This document shows positions 42,110 through 51,251 of a stretch of DNA of 64,000 nucleotides, piece by piece. The stretch's first letter is position 1. Every line of letters starts with the position of its first letter. The notes beneath the pieces are model-generated. The model saw only the letters and a program-made list of their open reading frames with translations. It did not search any database and was not told where the DNA came from. This stretch comes from Tepidicaulis sp002389665. Lineage in GTDB: Bacteria > Pseudomonadota > Alphaproteobacteria > Parvibaculales > Parvibaculaceae. Location of the stretch: positions 806,001-870,000 of the forward strand of contig NZ_OZ244942.1 of NCBI RefSeq assembly GCF_965222285.1. The letters are read 5' to 3'. The translations under genes and the position numbers were made by a program.

Positions 42110-42793
42110 ATGCAAGACAAAGACATCCCGATAGAAGATGCACTGAGCTCCCTCATCAATCTTTCCGGCAAGATGCGCATGCTCTCGCACCGCCTTGCCA
42201 TGGCGGGCCTGCAAGCGGTGCATGCAGGTGATAGGCGCGCCGTGGCACTCTATAAAAGCGCGCTTACCGAATTTGAGGAGATATGGGAAACGCTGCGCCG
42301 GGGTTCACCCGCGCTTGGCATTCCAAAAGAAGCCGCATTGCTGCTTGCCCAGACCGGTGCCCTGCCGCGCGAAGATGTGGAAACCGTTTCCCGCTTTCTG
42401 CGCGAAGCACAACAAATGGCCCTCACGCTTGAAGAGAAGGGGCGCAGCACGTGCGGAAATAGTTTTTCGGAACTTGTCTATTTCGTCGCCGAAGATGTGC
42501 TCGGCGCCCTCAACCGTATCACCGAAGGGGTGGGCCAGACGTTGAAAGGCTGTCTTGAAGAGCGCAGTGAAAAAGAAAGACAGTCCCGCGATACCATGCT
42601 CGCCGCCGCGCGCGCTGTCAGCGAGGTTAGCGCTAAGGTCAAACTCATTTCCCTCAACGCCACGATAGAAGCGGCGCATGCCGGTGACAGCGGCAAGGGC
42701 TTTGCCGTTATCGCGAGTGAAATACGTTCTTTAAGCGAGGATGCCGCCCATTCCACGGCGCAGATCATGAAGCATCTCGACCATACAGGTTAA
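42110..42793 (+). CDS. Short soluble chemoreceptor-like protein with a PilJ-type N-terminus
   Basis: A 227-residue protein with no membrane helix. Residues about 8-150 resemble the PilJ-type methyl-accepting N-terminus (SLINLSGKMRMLSHRLAMAG, with helical repeats). The C-terminus carries a short receptor hairpin tip (KLISLNATIEAAHAGDSGKG). The QTN of classic receptors is replaced by KVK, and the EAAR by EAAH. Only about 35 residues follow the tip. I choose the ATG at 42110, which has GGAG in front; the upstream frame to 42014 lacks a ribosome site. A short hairpin lies at 42059-42077. Confidence 0.82.
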   Translation: MQDKDIPIEDALSSLINLSGKMRMLSHRLAMAGLQAVHAGDRRAVALYKSALTEFEEIWETLRRGSPALGIPKEAALLLAQTGALPREDVETVSRFLREAQQMALTLEEKGRSTCGNSFSELVYFVAEDVLGALNRITEGVGQTLKGCLEERSEKERQSRDTMLAAARAVSEVSAKVKLISLNATIEAAHAGDSGKGFAVIASEIRSLSEDAAHSTAQIMKHLDHTG

Positions 42794-42796
42794 GGC

Positions 42797-43336
42797 TTAC
42801 TTGCGCCGGTGCTCTTCGAGGCGCGGCATGATCTCGACGAAATTGCAGGGCCGGTAGCGGTAATCGAGCTGATATTTCAAAATCCCGTCCCAGCCGTCCT
42901 TGCAGGCGCCGGTGGAGCCGGGCAGGGCGAAAAGATAGGTGCCGTGGGAAACCCCCGCCGTTGCCCGCGACTGAATGGTCGAGGTGCCGATCTTCTCATA
43001 GCTGATCTGGTGGAAGAGGGCGGCAAAGCCTTCGATCTCTTTCTCATAGACCGAATGAAAGGCTTCCGGCGTCACATCGCGCCCGGTCAGGCCCGTGCCG
43101 CCGGTGGAGATGACGACATCCACATCCTTATCCGCGATCCATTTTTGCAGCTGGCTGGTAATGGCGGCCATGTCGTCTTTGACGATGGCGCGGTCCGCCA
43201 GAATGTGCCCGGCTTCCGTCAGCCTGCTCACCAGCGTGTCGCCGGACTTGTCCTCATCAAGGCCGCGCGTATCCGAAACGGTCAGAACGGCAATACGGAC
43301 GGGAATGAACTCGCGGCTTTCATCGATACCGGGCAT
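42797..43336 (-). CDS. moaB: Molybdenum cofactor biosynthesis protein B
   Basis: A 179-residue MoaB/MogA-like protein that adenylylates molybdopterin. The family blocks VLTVSDTRGLDEDKSGDTL, VISTGGTGLTGRDVTPEAF and the SRATAGVSHGTYLFALPGS loop are present. The ATG follows AAAGGAG. It converges with the chemoreceptor-like gene, with only 3 bases between stops. It has no other Moco gene beside it in this window. Confidence 0.95.
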   Translation of the reverse strand: MPGIDESREFIPVRIAVLTVSDTRGLDEDKSGDTLVSRLTEAGHILADRAIVKDDMAAITSQLQKWIADKDVDVVISTGGTGLTGRDVTPEAFHSVYEKEIEGFAALFHQISYEKIGTSTIQSRATAGVSHGTYLFALPGSTGACKDGWDGILKYQLDYRYRPCNFVEIMPRLEEHRRK

Positions 43337-43354
43337 GCGGGGGCTCCTTTGTTT

Positions 43355-43377
43355 CCGGCCCCGAATATAGGGGCCGG
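43355..43377. terminator. Hairpin between slt and moaB
   Basis: CCGGCCCC (43355-43362) and GGGGCCGG (43370-43377) form an 8-bp stem with a GAATATA loop, 19 bases upstream of the moaB start and 49 bases after the transglycosylase stop. No T run. It might slow read-through from slt into moaB. Confidence 0.4.
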
Positions 43378-43425
43378 GCCCTCCCGCTCAAAGGCCTTGG
43401 CTATCTCTATTGCGTGAGAAGCGCT

Positions 43426-45321
43426 TTAAGGCTGAAGGCTTGCCGAGCCGCGCGCGAGCTGTCCGCCCCGTTCCATGGGCTGATAAAGCGGCCAGGCGCC
43501 CGCCGCCACCGTGTCGAGTGACGGGGAAAGCTGTCCGAGCCGGTCCCGGTACATCCAAAGATTGGTGATTACGCGCTCCACATAGCCGCGCGTTTCGGCA
43601 GCCGGAATGCTTTCAAGGAAAAGCAGCGGGTCTTCGCGGTAATCCACCTGCTTCAGCCAGCGGTTGAGATTGCCCGGCCCGCCATTATAAGCGGCGGCGA
43701 GCATGATGAGATTGCCATGAGGATCGCCCATATTCATCAGCTCTTGCAGATATTGCTGGCCGAGCGAAGCGTTGAAAGATGGCTCGAAAAGTTTGTCGCG
43801 GTTGGAGCGGCGCAAGGAGCGGTCCTGCGTGATGTGGCTGGCGGTGGCGGGCATGATCTGCATAAGCCCGCGCGCGCCCGCATAGGATTTTGCCTGCGGC
43901 TGAAACTTGCTTTCCTGGCGCATGAAGGCAAAGAGCAAGGCGCGGTCGACGCGGAAGCCCTCGCTCGGTGCATAATCGGGCACCGGGAAAAGCCCTGCAT
44001 TGATAACGAAGGCCTGATGCCCGCTGCCGTTTTGCGCCGCGCGGTAAGAGGCGGGGATATGCGCCGCGCTTGCCACTTGCAGCTGCGTTGCAGGCAATTT
44101 CAGCGCTTCGGCAAGGGCGATAAGCGCCGTGTCGAGGCCCTCATCGATGCGGCCATGAGCGCGCATCAATTCCTCTTCGGCCATGCCCTGCCGGCCGATT
44201 TCGGTCAGCGCAATGGCGCGGCGGACGGCGGGCTCGGCGAGCAGCAGCTTATAGCCTGCCTCATCGAGCGGCTGGCGCAGCCAGACGAACTCCACCTCAT
44301 CGCCAAGCTGGCGGGCGGCGAGAATGCCGTAAAAAGTCGCGCCGGTGCCTGCGGCGATTTCCAGCATTTCGGCAACATGTTCCGGCTGGCGGCTGGCAAG
44401 ATAGGCCCGCGCCGCCCAGAAACCGCCTGCGGCCCGCGTCCAGTCATTGACGTTTTTGGCGCGCGCCAGCACGGCAAAATAATCCGCGGCCCGTGCCGGC
44501 TCATCCATCCGCCAGGAGGCAAGACCTGCATACCAATAGGCAAGCGGCACACCTTCGCCGGAGCGTTTGAGCGCCGTGACCGCTTCTTCATAGGCCCGGT
44601 CGTTGCGGTCCTCGATGAAATAGGACCCGGCGATGCGCGTCAGGATCGTGTCATATTCAAGCGCGCTCAAAGAGCCGCGCACCCGGTTGAGATACCCAAG
44701 TGCCTGTGTAGGGCGCTCGCGGCGCAAATAGCTGCGCACCCGGTAATTGGCTTTGCGGTAGCTGCGCGAGAAGCTGCGCTGCGTGGCGGCGACCGAATAA
44801 GCCGTATCGTTGCGCTGCCGGTAGACGCGGCGCAGCGGCTGGGCGGGATAAGCCGCGCCGCGCGGGCGCCGCTTCATGGCAAGCTTGTGGATCTTCGAGG
44901 CGCCCGGATGGTCGTTATAAAGATCGAGCCAGCTTTTAAGTTCGGAGAATTTGGAGCGGTAGGCGGTGGGGTGCATGTAGCGCTGGTAAAGCACATGGCC
45001 CATCAGCGCGCGGTCCTCAAGCGCATCGATCAGCCGGTCCGCCTCGCGCCAGCGGCCATCTTCCTGCAGCCGGAAAATCTTGCGGTAACGGGTCTGATCC
45101 TCATCGCTCAAAAGCGCCGGGGTGACGCCCGTCAGCCCGCCCGCGCCATAACTCTCGGCTTTCGCCGCGCCGGCGCCGAGCGCCAGAAACAGCGCCATTG
45201 CGATAAGAAAGAAGAATCCTGTGAAAAGCGCGGTCCGTTTTACGGTCTCCGCCTCGTTTCGCACACAATATGCGCGTGCTGCGGCGGTTTTGGCCGCGGC
45301 GCCCTGCCTCATGCCCCTCAT
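43426..45321 (-). CDS. Lytic murein transglycosylase, Slt type
   Basis: A 631-residue soluble lytic transglycosylase. An N-terminal signal segment (FTGFFFLIAMALFLALGAG) precedes a long alpha-helical superhelical domain. The C-terminal SLT domain has the catalytic Glu in MRQESKFQPQAKS, then AGARGLMQIMPATA and LAAYNGGPGNLNRWL. It cleaves peptidoglycan glycan strands in the periplasm. I choose the ATG at 45321, after a G-rich stretch; a TTG at 45339 and an ATG at 45312 are alternatives. Confidence 0.92.
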   Translation of the reverse strand: MRGMRQGAAAKTAAARAYCVRNEAETVKRTALFTGFFFLIAMALFLALGAGAAKAESYGAGGLTGVTPALLSDEDQTRYRKIFRLQEDGRWREADRLIDALEDRALMGHVLYQRYMHPTAYRSKFSELKSWLDLYNDHPGASKIHKLAMKRRPRGAAYPAQPLRRVYRQRNDTAYSVAATQRSFSRSYRKANYRVRSYLRRERPTQALGYLNRVRGSLSALEYDTILTRIAGSYFIEDRNDRAYEEAVTALKRSGEGVPLAYWYAGLASWRMDEPARAADYFAVLARAKNVNDWTRAAGGFWAARAYLASRQPEHVAEMLEIAAGTGATFYGILAARQLGDEVEFVWLRQPLDEAGYKLLLAEPAVRRAIALTEIGRQGMAEEELMRAHGRIDEGLDTALIALAEALKLPATQLQVASAAHIPASYRAAQNGSGHQAFVINAGLFPVPDYAPSEGFRVDRALLFAFMRQESKFQPQAKSYAGARGLMQIMPATASHITQDRSLRRSNRDKLFEPSFNASLGQQYLQELMNMGDPHGNLIMLAAAYNGGPGNLNRWLKQVDYREDPLLFLESIPAAETRGYVERVITNLWMYRDRLGQLSPSLDTVAAGAWPLYQPMERGGQLARGSASLQP

Positions 45322-45470
45322 GTCGCAAGCGCCCCCCAAGCGCAGCTTTCGATACTCACGTTACCTTCCCCATCATGACAAGGCCCGCCCGCCGCCTCAA
45401 GAACGGTTTCGTGAAATGTTTAACGATCCGCGCGCAAAGCGGCGGAAAACCCAACTTTAGGGGGAAAAGA

Positions 45471-46364
45471 TTAAGCTTCCGGGAGTGAGGAGAGCTTTTC
45501 GCGCAGCTTCAAAAGGTCGCGCCAGGCGAGTTGCTTCTGGGCGGGCTGGCGCAGCAGATAGGCAGGGTGCAGGAGGGGCAGGGCCGGCACTTCGCGCCCG
45601 CCAATGCTGTAGACCGCCCATTTTCCGCGCAGCCGCATGATACCTGTGGTGGTGCCCAGCATCTGCTTGGCCGAAACACCGCCGAGAAAGGCAATGACCT
45701 CCGGATTGACGAGCTCGATATGCCGCTCGATGAAAGGCCGGCACATGGCCAGTTCCCCGTCCGTCGGAGTGCGGTTGCCTGGCGGGCGCCAGGGCAGAAC
45801 ATTGGCGATATAGGCGTTCTCGCGGCTATAGCCGATGGCGCCCAGCATCCGGTCCAGCAATTGACCCGAGCGCCCCACAAAAGGCTTGCCTTGAATATCC
45901 TCGTCCCGCCCCGGTGCTTCACCCACCAGCATCAGCCGTGCCTGAGGGTTGCCGTCGGAAAAGACGAGGTTTTTGGCGGTCTGTTTGAGGGCGCAGAGGT
46001 CGAATCGCTCCAGTGCCGCGCGCAGTTCTTCGAGCGATTTGCAGTTTGCGGCGATTTCCCGCGCCGTTTCGGCTTCCTGCAGCCCGTCGAGCGGAATGGC
46101 GGCGGGGGTGGAAATGGCGGGCTGGCTTTGGCTCTGGCGCGGCGGCAGCGGGCGGCCTCCCGTCGCGGGGGCACTGGGGGCGGCGCCCGGCTGCGCTGCC
46201 GCCTTGACGGTCTCGGGCAGGGAGTAATTGTCCACCGGCGTGTCCTGCACGAGCTCGCTTACCCCCGCCTCGGCGAAAAACTCCAGCAAAGCCAGGGCTT
46301 CTGCCGGATCGAGCGGGGTATCGGAAGAGGCGTTTTGCTCGTTCATGGTCCGATTGGTGTTCAT
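45471..46364 (-). CDS. Uracil-DNA glycosylase, family 4-like
   Basis: A 297-residue UDG-superfamily protein. The N-terminal 110 residues are a Pro/Ala-rich linker after an acidic start. The catalytic core has VGEAPGRDEDIQGKPFVGRS (motif A), then ANVLPWRPPGNRTPT and LLHPAYLLRQPAQK. In family 4, four Cys bind a 4Fe-4S cluster. Here the first position is Phe (FDLC) and the third is Trp (NVLPWRPP), so only two of the four remain. It removes uracil from DNA. ATG at 46364. Confidence 0.88.
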   Translation of the reverse strand: MNTNRTMNEQNASSDTPLDPAEALALLEFFAEAGVSELVQDTPVDNYSLPETVKAAAQPGAAPSAPATGGRPLPPRQSQSQPAISTPAAIPLDGLQEAETAREIAANCKSLEELRAALERFDLCALKQTAKNLVFSDGNPQARLMLVGEAPGRDEDIQGKPFVGRSGQLLDRMLGAIGYSRENAYIANVLPWRPPGNRTPTDGELAMCRPFIERHIELVNPEVIAFLGGVSAKQMLGTTTGIMRLRGKWAVYSIGGREVPALPLLHPAYLLRQPAQKQLAWRDLLKLREKLSSLPEA

Positions 46365-46690
46365 TGGCGGTCAAAGAGGCGCTGCCGGCATGGCCTGCGT
46401 CCCCTCATGCCCTAAATCATGGTCACGAACCATAGTCCTCCCCCGATTGTGACCCAAGGGTCTTGTCACAGGAAGGCCGGGCGGGACGTCATTTTCTACG
46501 CGATTTCAGGCAGTTGTGGAAAAAAATGGGAGAATGCGCCAATGCGGAGAATGTTGACCTGAACGCGGCAACGCCTCATAAGAGGGCAATTTTGTGCCCC
46601 CGCACCGGATTCTCCCTTTATGCAGAAGGGTTTTGACGGCCAAGCGGCCGGGCGAATGATTTACTTCCCCTGGTGGGATGAGGAGGAAGG
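46365..46690. other. Intergenic region between UDG and ETF-QO genes
   Basis: A 326-base gap with two outward-facing genes. It holds the candidate ETF-QO promoter at 46554-46582. An inverted repeat ATGGT-CACGA-ACCAT (46419-46433) lies near the UDG side and may be an operator. No other gene or RNA was recognised. Confidence 0.5.
46554..46582 (+). promoter_or_regulatory. Candidate promoter of the ETF-QO gene
   Basis: TTGACC (46554-46559) and CATAAG (46577-46582) are 17 bases apart, about 110 bases before the ATG. The -35 is strong and the -10 matches four of six positions. Confidence 0.5.
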
Positions 46691-48370
46691 ATGAGCGAAG
46701 ACAATCCGGCGCTCGCCGAGCGCGAATACATGGACTATGACGTTGTGATCGTCGGCGGCGGCCCGGCAGGGCTGGCAGCTGCCATTCGGCTGCGTCAGCT
46801 CGCGATCGAGGAGGATTTCGATCTTTCCGTGACCGTGCTGGAAAAAGGCTCGGAAGTCGGCGCTCATATCCTCTCCGGCGCGGTGATCGACCCGGTCGCG
46901 CTGAACGAGTTGATTCCCGATTGGAAAGAAAAAGGCGCGCCGATCGACACGCCCGTCACGGACGACCACTTCGTCTATCTGGGCCCGTCGGGCGGGCTGC
47001 GGCTGCCGAATTTCTTCATGCCGCCGCTGATGAACAACCACGGCAATTACATCGTCTCGCTGGGCGAAGTGTGCCGCTGGCTCGCTGCTCAGGCCGAAGA
47101 GCTGGGCGTGGAAATCTACCCTGGCTTCGCCGCCGCCGAGATTCTTTACAATGAAGATGGCAGCGTGCGCGGCGTGGCGACGAACGACATGGGCATCGGC
47201 AAGGACGGCCAGCCCAAGGACACGTTCATGCGCGGCATGGAACTGCGCGGCAAATACACGCTGATCGGCGAAGGCGTGCGCGGCTCACTTTCCAAGGAGC
47301 TGATCCGCAAGTTCAATCTGGACGAAGGTCGCGAGCCGCAGAAATTCGGCATTGGCATCAAGGAACTTTGGGAGGTCGATCCTTCCAAGCACAAGAAGGG
47401 CCTCGTGCAGCACACGATGGGCTGGCCGCTCGACAATAAGACCGGCGGCGGTTCCTTCCTCTACCATTTCGGGGAAAATCTCGTCTCGGTGGGCTTCGTG
47501 GTGCATCTGAACTACCAGAACCCGTACCTCTCGCCCTTCGACGAGTTCCAGCGGATGAAGACGCATCCGGTGATCCGTGAGACGTTCGAAGGCGGGCGCC
47601 GCATCGCCTATGGCGCGCGCGCCATTACCGAAGGCGGCTTCCAGTCCGTGCCGAAGCTTACCTTCCCGGGCGGCGCGCTGATCGGCTGTTCGGCAGGCTT
47701 CGTCAACGTGCCCCGCATCAAGGGCTCGCACAACGCCATGGCCACCGGCATGATGGCGGCGGAAGCGGCCTTCGAAGCGGTGAAAGACGGGCGTCAGGGC
47801 GATGAGCTTGCCGCTTATCCCGCCGCTTACGAGAAGAGCCACGTTTATAAAGACCTGAAGCGCGTGCGGAACGTCAAACCGCTCTGGTCGCGCCTCGGCA
47901 CCGTGCTCGGTGTCGGTCTTGGCGGCATCGACATGTGGATGAACCAGCTCGGTATCGGTCTTCCCTTCACCTTGAAGCACAAGAAGCCCGACCATGCCTC
48001 GCTGAAAAAGGCGAGCGAGTGCAAGCCGATCGACTACCCGAAGCCCGACGGCAAGCTGACCTTCGACAAGCTGTCTTCCGTGTTCCTCTCCGCGACGAAC
48101 CACGAAGAAGACCAGCCCGTGCATTTGAAGCTGAAAGACGACACGGTTCCGATCAACTTCAACCTGCCCACTTATGACGAACCGGCGCAGCGTTATTGCC
48201 CGGCCGGCGTTTACGAAGTGGTGCGGGAGGATGACGGCTCCAATCCGCGCTTCCAGATCAATGCGCAGAACTGCGTCCATTGTAAGACCTGCGACATCAA
48301 AGATCCGACGCAGAACATCAACTGGACGGTGCCGGAAGGCGGCGGCGGACCCAATTACCCGAATATGTAA
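46691..48370 (+). CDS. Electron transfer flavoprotein-ubiquinone oxidoreductase
   Basis: A 559-residue ETF-QO. It moves electrons from ETF, which is reduced by acyl-CoA and amino-acid dehydrogenases, to ubiquinone. The FAD-binding VVIVGGGPAGLAAAIRLRQL starts at about residue 18. The C-terminal 4Fe-4S cluster uses Cys in YCPAGVYEVV and QNCVHCKTCDIKDPTQNI. The end INWTVPEGGGGPNYPNM is characteristic. It is membrane-associated. AGGAGGAAGG precedes the ATG. Confidence 0.97.
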   Translation: MSEDNPALAEREYMDYDVVIVGGGPAGLAAAIRLRQLAIEEDFDLSVTVLEKGSEVGAHILSGAVIDPVALNELIPDWKEKGAPIDTPVTDDHFVYLGPSGGLRLPNFFMPPLMNNHGNYIVSLGEVCRWLAAQAEELGVEIYPGFAAAEILYNEDGSVRGVATNDMGIGKDGQPKDTFMRGMELRGKYTLIGEGVRGSLSKELIRKFNLDEGREPQKFGIGIKELWEVDPSKHKKGLVQHTMGWPLDNKTGGGSFLYHFGENLVSVGFVVHLNYQNPYLSPFDEFQRMKTHPVIRETFEGGRRIAYGARAITEGGFQSVPKLTFPGGALIGCSAGFVNVPRIKGSHNAMATGMMAAEAAFEAVKDGRQGDELAAYPAAYEKSHVYKDLKRVRNVKPLWSRLGTVLGVGLGGIDMWMNQLGIGLPFTLKHKKPDHASLKKASECKPIDYPKPDGKLTFDKLSSVFLSATNHEEDQPVHLKLKDDTVPINFNLPTYDEPAQRYCPAGVYEVVREDDGSNPRFQINAQNCVHCKTCDIKDPTQNINWTVPEGGGGPNYPNM

Positions 48371-48538
48371 GCGGGATCGCTGCCGGCTGCTGCTGGCGGG
48401 GCATTAGCGGGGCAATTGCAAGCTGGCGCGGCGCGGGCATTTCACTATGATGAAAATGCGCGCGCTGCCCGCCCGCGCCCCCGAAACCGGGAGTATTGCC
48501 GGGCCGAAGGCCTGAGTTCGCGAAGCCGGAGGAAAAGC

Positions 48539-50347
48539 GTGGAAGTCCAGTCTTGCAGCGCCAGCCGATCCATGACCGTTAAGGGCGGAGCGGCCAAACG
48601 CTCTTTTGCCGCAGCTTTAGCTGTGACGGCGGCGCTGGCGCTTAGCGGCTGCGCGGGGCTGGGCAACTCTTTCGGCCAGTCGGCGCGCAATACCGACACG
48701 CCCTTCGGCAATTATCTGGCGGGCCGTTATGCCGGCGCCGAGCGCGATCTCGATGCCGCCTCCAGTTTTCTCGGCAAAGCGATGGAGCAGGACCCCGGCA
48801 ATTCGGTCTTGATCGAACGCGCCTTTATCGTCGCCATTTCCGCAGGCGATATGGATGAAGCGGCAGCGCTTGCCGAAAAGTCTCTTGAGACGGGCGGGGA
48901 AGAGCGTCTTGCCCGCCTCGTCCTCGCGCTCAGCGCACTGAAGTCGGGCGATTATGAGGATGCCGACCGGCATATCCGTGAGGCGACGCCTGGGCCCTTT
49001 ACTGCTCTGATCGGCACGCTCACCCGCGCCTGGGCCGCGGCGGGGGAAGGGGACGGCGATGCGGCAAACGCTATCCTCGACACATTCAAAGGCCGTCCGG
49101 CATTCGAGCTTTTCCGCTCTTATCATGCAGCCCTCATCGCCGAATATTTGGGCAATAAGGAAGAAGCCGAGGCCGCTTACGGCGAGGCCATGTCCGCCTC
49201 TGCCGGTGCAAGCTTGCGCGTAGTTGAGGCTTACGGGCGTTTTCTTGAACGCACAGACCGGGCCGATCAGGCCGCCAGTCTTTACCGCGATTATGAAGCG
49301 CTCTCGCCGGATCATCCTTTGATGAAAGCCAATTTGGCGCGCATTGCCTCGGGCAAAAAGCCCGAACCGCTTGTGACCCGTCCGGCAGAAGGTGCAGCCG
49401 AAGCGCTTTACGGGCTCGGCAGCGCGCTTGCGCAGGAAAGCGGGCTCGATCTTTCCATCGTCTATTTGCAGCTCGGGCTTTATCTGCGCCCCGATTTTGA
49501 TGTGGCGCGTATTCTGCTCGGCGATATTTACGAGCGCGCGCAGGACTGGGACACTGCCATCGCAACCTATGAAGGCGTGGACAAAGGCTCGCCGCTGCGC
49601 CCTAATGCCGATATCCAGATCGCCATTAATTACGACCGCCTCGAGCAGACGGACGAGGCCGAAGAGCGTCTGCGCGATCTGCAAGAACGGATGCCCGGCA
49701 GTATCGATCCGGTGGTGGCGCTCGGCGATATTTTCAGGGCGCAGGAACGGTATGCGGAAGCCGCCAAAGAATATACGAAAGCCATCGACATTCTGGGCGA
49801 GGTCGGGCCAGAAAACTGGTCGGTGCTCTATGCGCGCGGCGTTTGCTATGAGCGGCTGAAGCGCTGGCCGGAATCGGAAAAGGATTTGAAACGCGCCCTG
49901 GTGCTCTCCGACGAGCACCCGCTGGTGCTCAACTATCTCGGCTATTCCTGGGTCGATCAGAAACTCAATCTCGACACAGCCATGGAGATGATCCGCAAGG
50001 CCGTCGATCAGCGCCCGCAGGACGGGTTCATCGTCGACAGCCTGGGCTGGGCGCATTACCGGCTCGGCAATTACGAAGAAGCGGTCAAACATCTGGAGCG
50101 GGCGGTGGTGTTGCAGCCGGATGATCCGGTGATCAACGATCATCTGGGCGATGCGCTTTGGAAAGTCGGCCGAAAGATCGAGGCGCGCTTCCAGTGGCGC
50201 CATGCGCTGGAAATGAAGCCGGAAGAAGACCTCGTGCCGCAGATCGAAGCCAAGATCGAATACGGTCTTGAAGCGGCAGGCGCGCGTCAGCGCGGCGAGG
50301 CCGATTTGCCCGAGCCTGCAAACGGGACCGAAGACAAGGGCGCCTGA
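48539..50347 (+). CDS. Tetratricopeptide-repeat lipoprotein
   Basis: A 602-residue protein with a signal peptide and lipobox (LALSGCAGL, Cys38), then tandem TPR-type helices through the C-terminus. Clear repeats include YLGYSWVDQKLNLDTAMEMI, SLGWAHYRLGNYEEAVKHLE and HLGDALWKVGRKIEAR. It probably acts as an outer-membrane or periplasmic scaffold. I use the GTG at 48539, which has GGAGG 6 bases upstream; an ATG at 48572 would shorten the leader by 11 residues. Four bases separate it from ispE. Confidence 0.85.
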   Translation: MEVQSCSASRSMTVKGGAAKRSFAAALAVTAALALSGCAGLGNSFGQSARNTDTPFGNYLAGRYAGAERDLDAASSFLGKAMEQDPGNSVLIERAFIVAISAGDMDEAAALAEKSLETGGEERLARLVLALSALKSGDYEDADRHIREATPGPFTALIGTLTRAWAAAGEGDGDAANAILDTFKGRPAFELFRSYHAALIAEYLGNKEEAEAAYGEAMSASAGASLRVVEAYGRFLERTDRADQAASLYRDYEALSPDHPLMKANLARIASGKKPEPLVTRPAEGAAEALYGLGSALAQESGLDLSIVYLQLGLYLRPDFDVARILLGDIYERAQDWDTAIATYEGVDKGSPLRPNADIQIAINYDRLEQTDEAEERLRDLQERMPGSIDPVVALGDIFRAQERYAEAAKEYTKAIDILGEVGPENWSVLYARGVCYERLKRWPESEKDLKRALVLSDEHPLVLNYLGYSWVDQKLNLDTAMEMIRKAVDQRPQDGFIVDSLGWAHYRLGNYEEAVKHLERAVVLQPDDPVINDHLGDALWKVGRKIEARFQWRHALEMKPEEDLVPQIEAKIEYGLEAAGARQRGEADLPEPANGTEDKGA

Positions 50348-50351
50348 TCTC

Positions 50352-51233
50352 ATGCCCGCTGCTGCGCCTGATCCCGCTGCGATTGAAGAAGCAGCACCTG
50401 CCAAGATCAATCTGACACTGGAAATCCTCGGCCGCCGCACGGACGGCTATCACGAGCTTGCAAGCCTTGTGGTCTTTGCAGAGGCGGGCGACCGGCTTTG
50501 GGCCGCGCCCAGCGATACTTTGACGCTTGAAGTTGAAGGCTCCTTTGCCGGTAGCCTATCCGATGAAGACAATCTCGTTCTGAAAGCGGCAAAACTGCTG
50601 CAGGAAAAAGCGGGCGTGACGGCGGGCGCCGCGCTGAAGCTGGAAAAGAATCTGCCCGTCGCTTCGGGCATAGGCGGCGGCTCGGCGGATGCCGCCGCTA
50701 CGCTCCGGGCGCTCAACAGGCTTTGGGCGCTGGGGCTCTCCCCGCAAGACCTGGCAGGGATCGGCAAGGAGCTTGGCGCGGATGTGCCGGTCTGCATCGA
50801 AAGCCGCAGCGCTTTTATGACCGGTATCGGCGAGCGCCTTTCCCCGGTTGCTTTGCCGGACGGGCTGCATCTTCTGCTCGTCAATTGCGGCACACCGCTT
50901 TCAACGGGCAGCGTCTTCAAAGAGCTTGGCGCGGGCGCTTATGACGGACGCGGGCAGGATGCACCGGAACCTTTCGACAATTTCCGCGAATTTGCCGACT
51001 GGCTCGCCGAGCATGACAATGATCTGCAGGGCGCTGCGGTTTCTTTGTTGCCGGAACTGGAAGAAGTGCTGGGCGCAATCCGCGTGCAGCCTGGCTGTCA
51101 CCTTGCCCGCATGTCGGGATCGGGCGCGACATGTTTCGGCCTTTTCGATGATGCGGGCCGGCTTGAAAAAGCGGCAGCGCGCCTTGCCGATGCCCGGCCC
51201 AACTGGTGGTGCCGGCCTGCCGCTATTCTTTAA
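50352..51233 (+). CDS. ispE: 4-diphosphocytidyl-2-C-methyl-D-erythritol kinase
   Basis: A 293-residue GHMP kinase of the MEP pathway that phosphorylates CDP-ME. The conserved N-terminal APAKINLTLEILGRRTDGYH, the ATP loop LPVASGIGGGSADAAATLR and the C-terminal RMSGSGATCFGLF are all present. The ATG at 50352 follows the TPR gene closely; the upstream extension overlaps it. Converges with the polyprenyl synthase, which uses products of the same pathway. Confidence 0.96.
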   Translation: MPAAAPDPAAIEEAAPAKINLTLEILGRRTDGYHELASLVVFAEAGDRLWAAPSDTLTLEVEGSFAGSLSDEDNLVLKAAKLLQEKAGVTAGAALKLEKNLPVASGIGGGSADAAATLRALNRLWALGLSPQDLAGIGKELGADVPVCIESRSAFMTGIGERLSPVALPDGLHLLLVNCGTPLSTGSVFKELGAGAYDGRGQDAPEPFDNFREFADWLAEHDNDLQGAAVSLLPELEEVLGAIRVQPGCHLARMSGSGATCFGLFDDAGRLEKAAARLADARPNWWCRPAAIL

Positions 51234-51251
51234 ACGGAAAAAACCGCGCGC

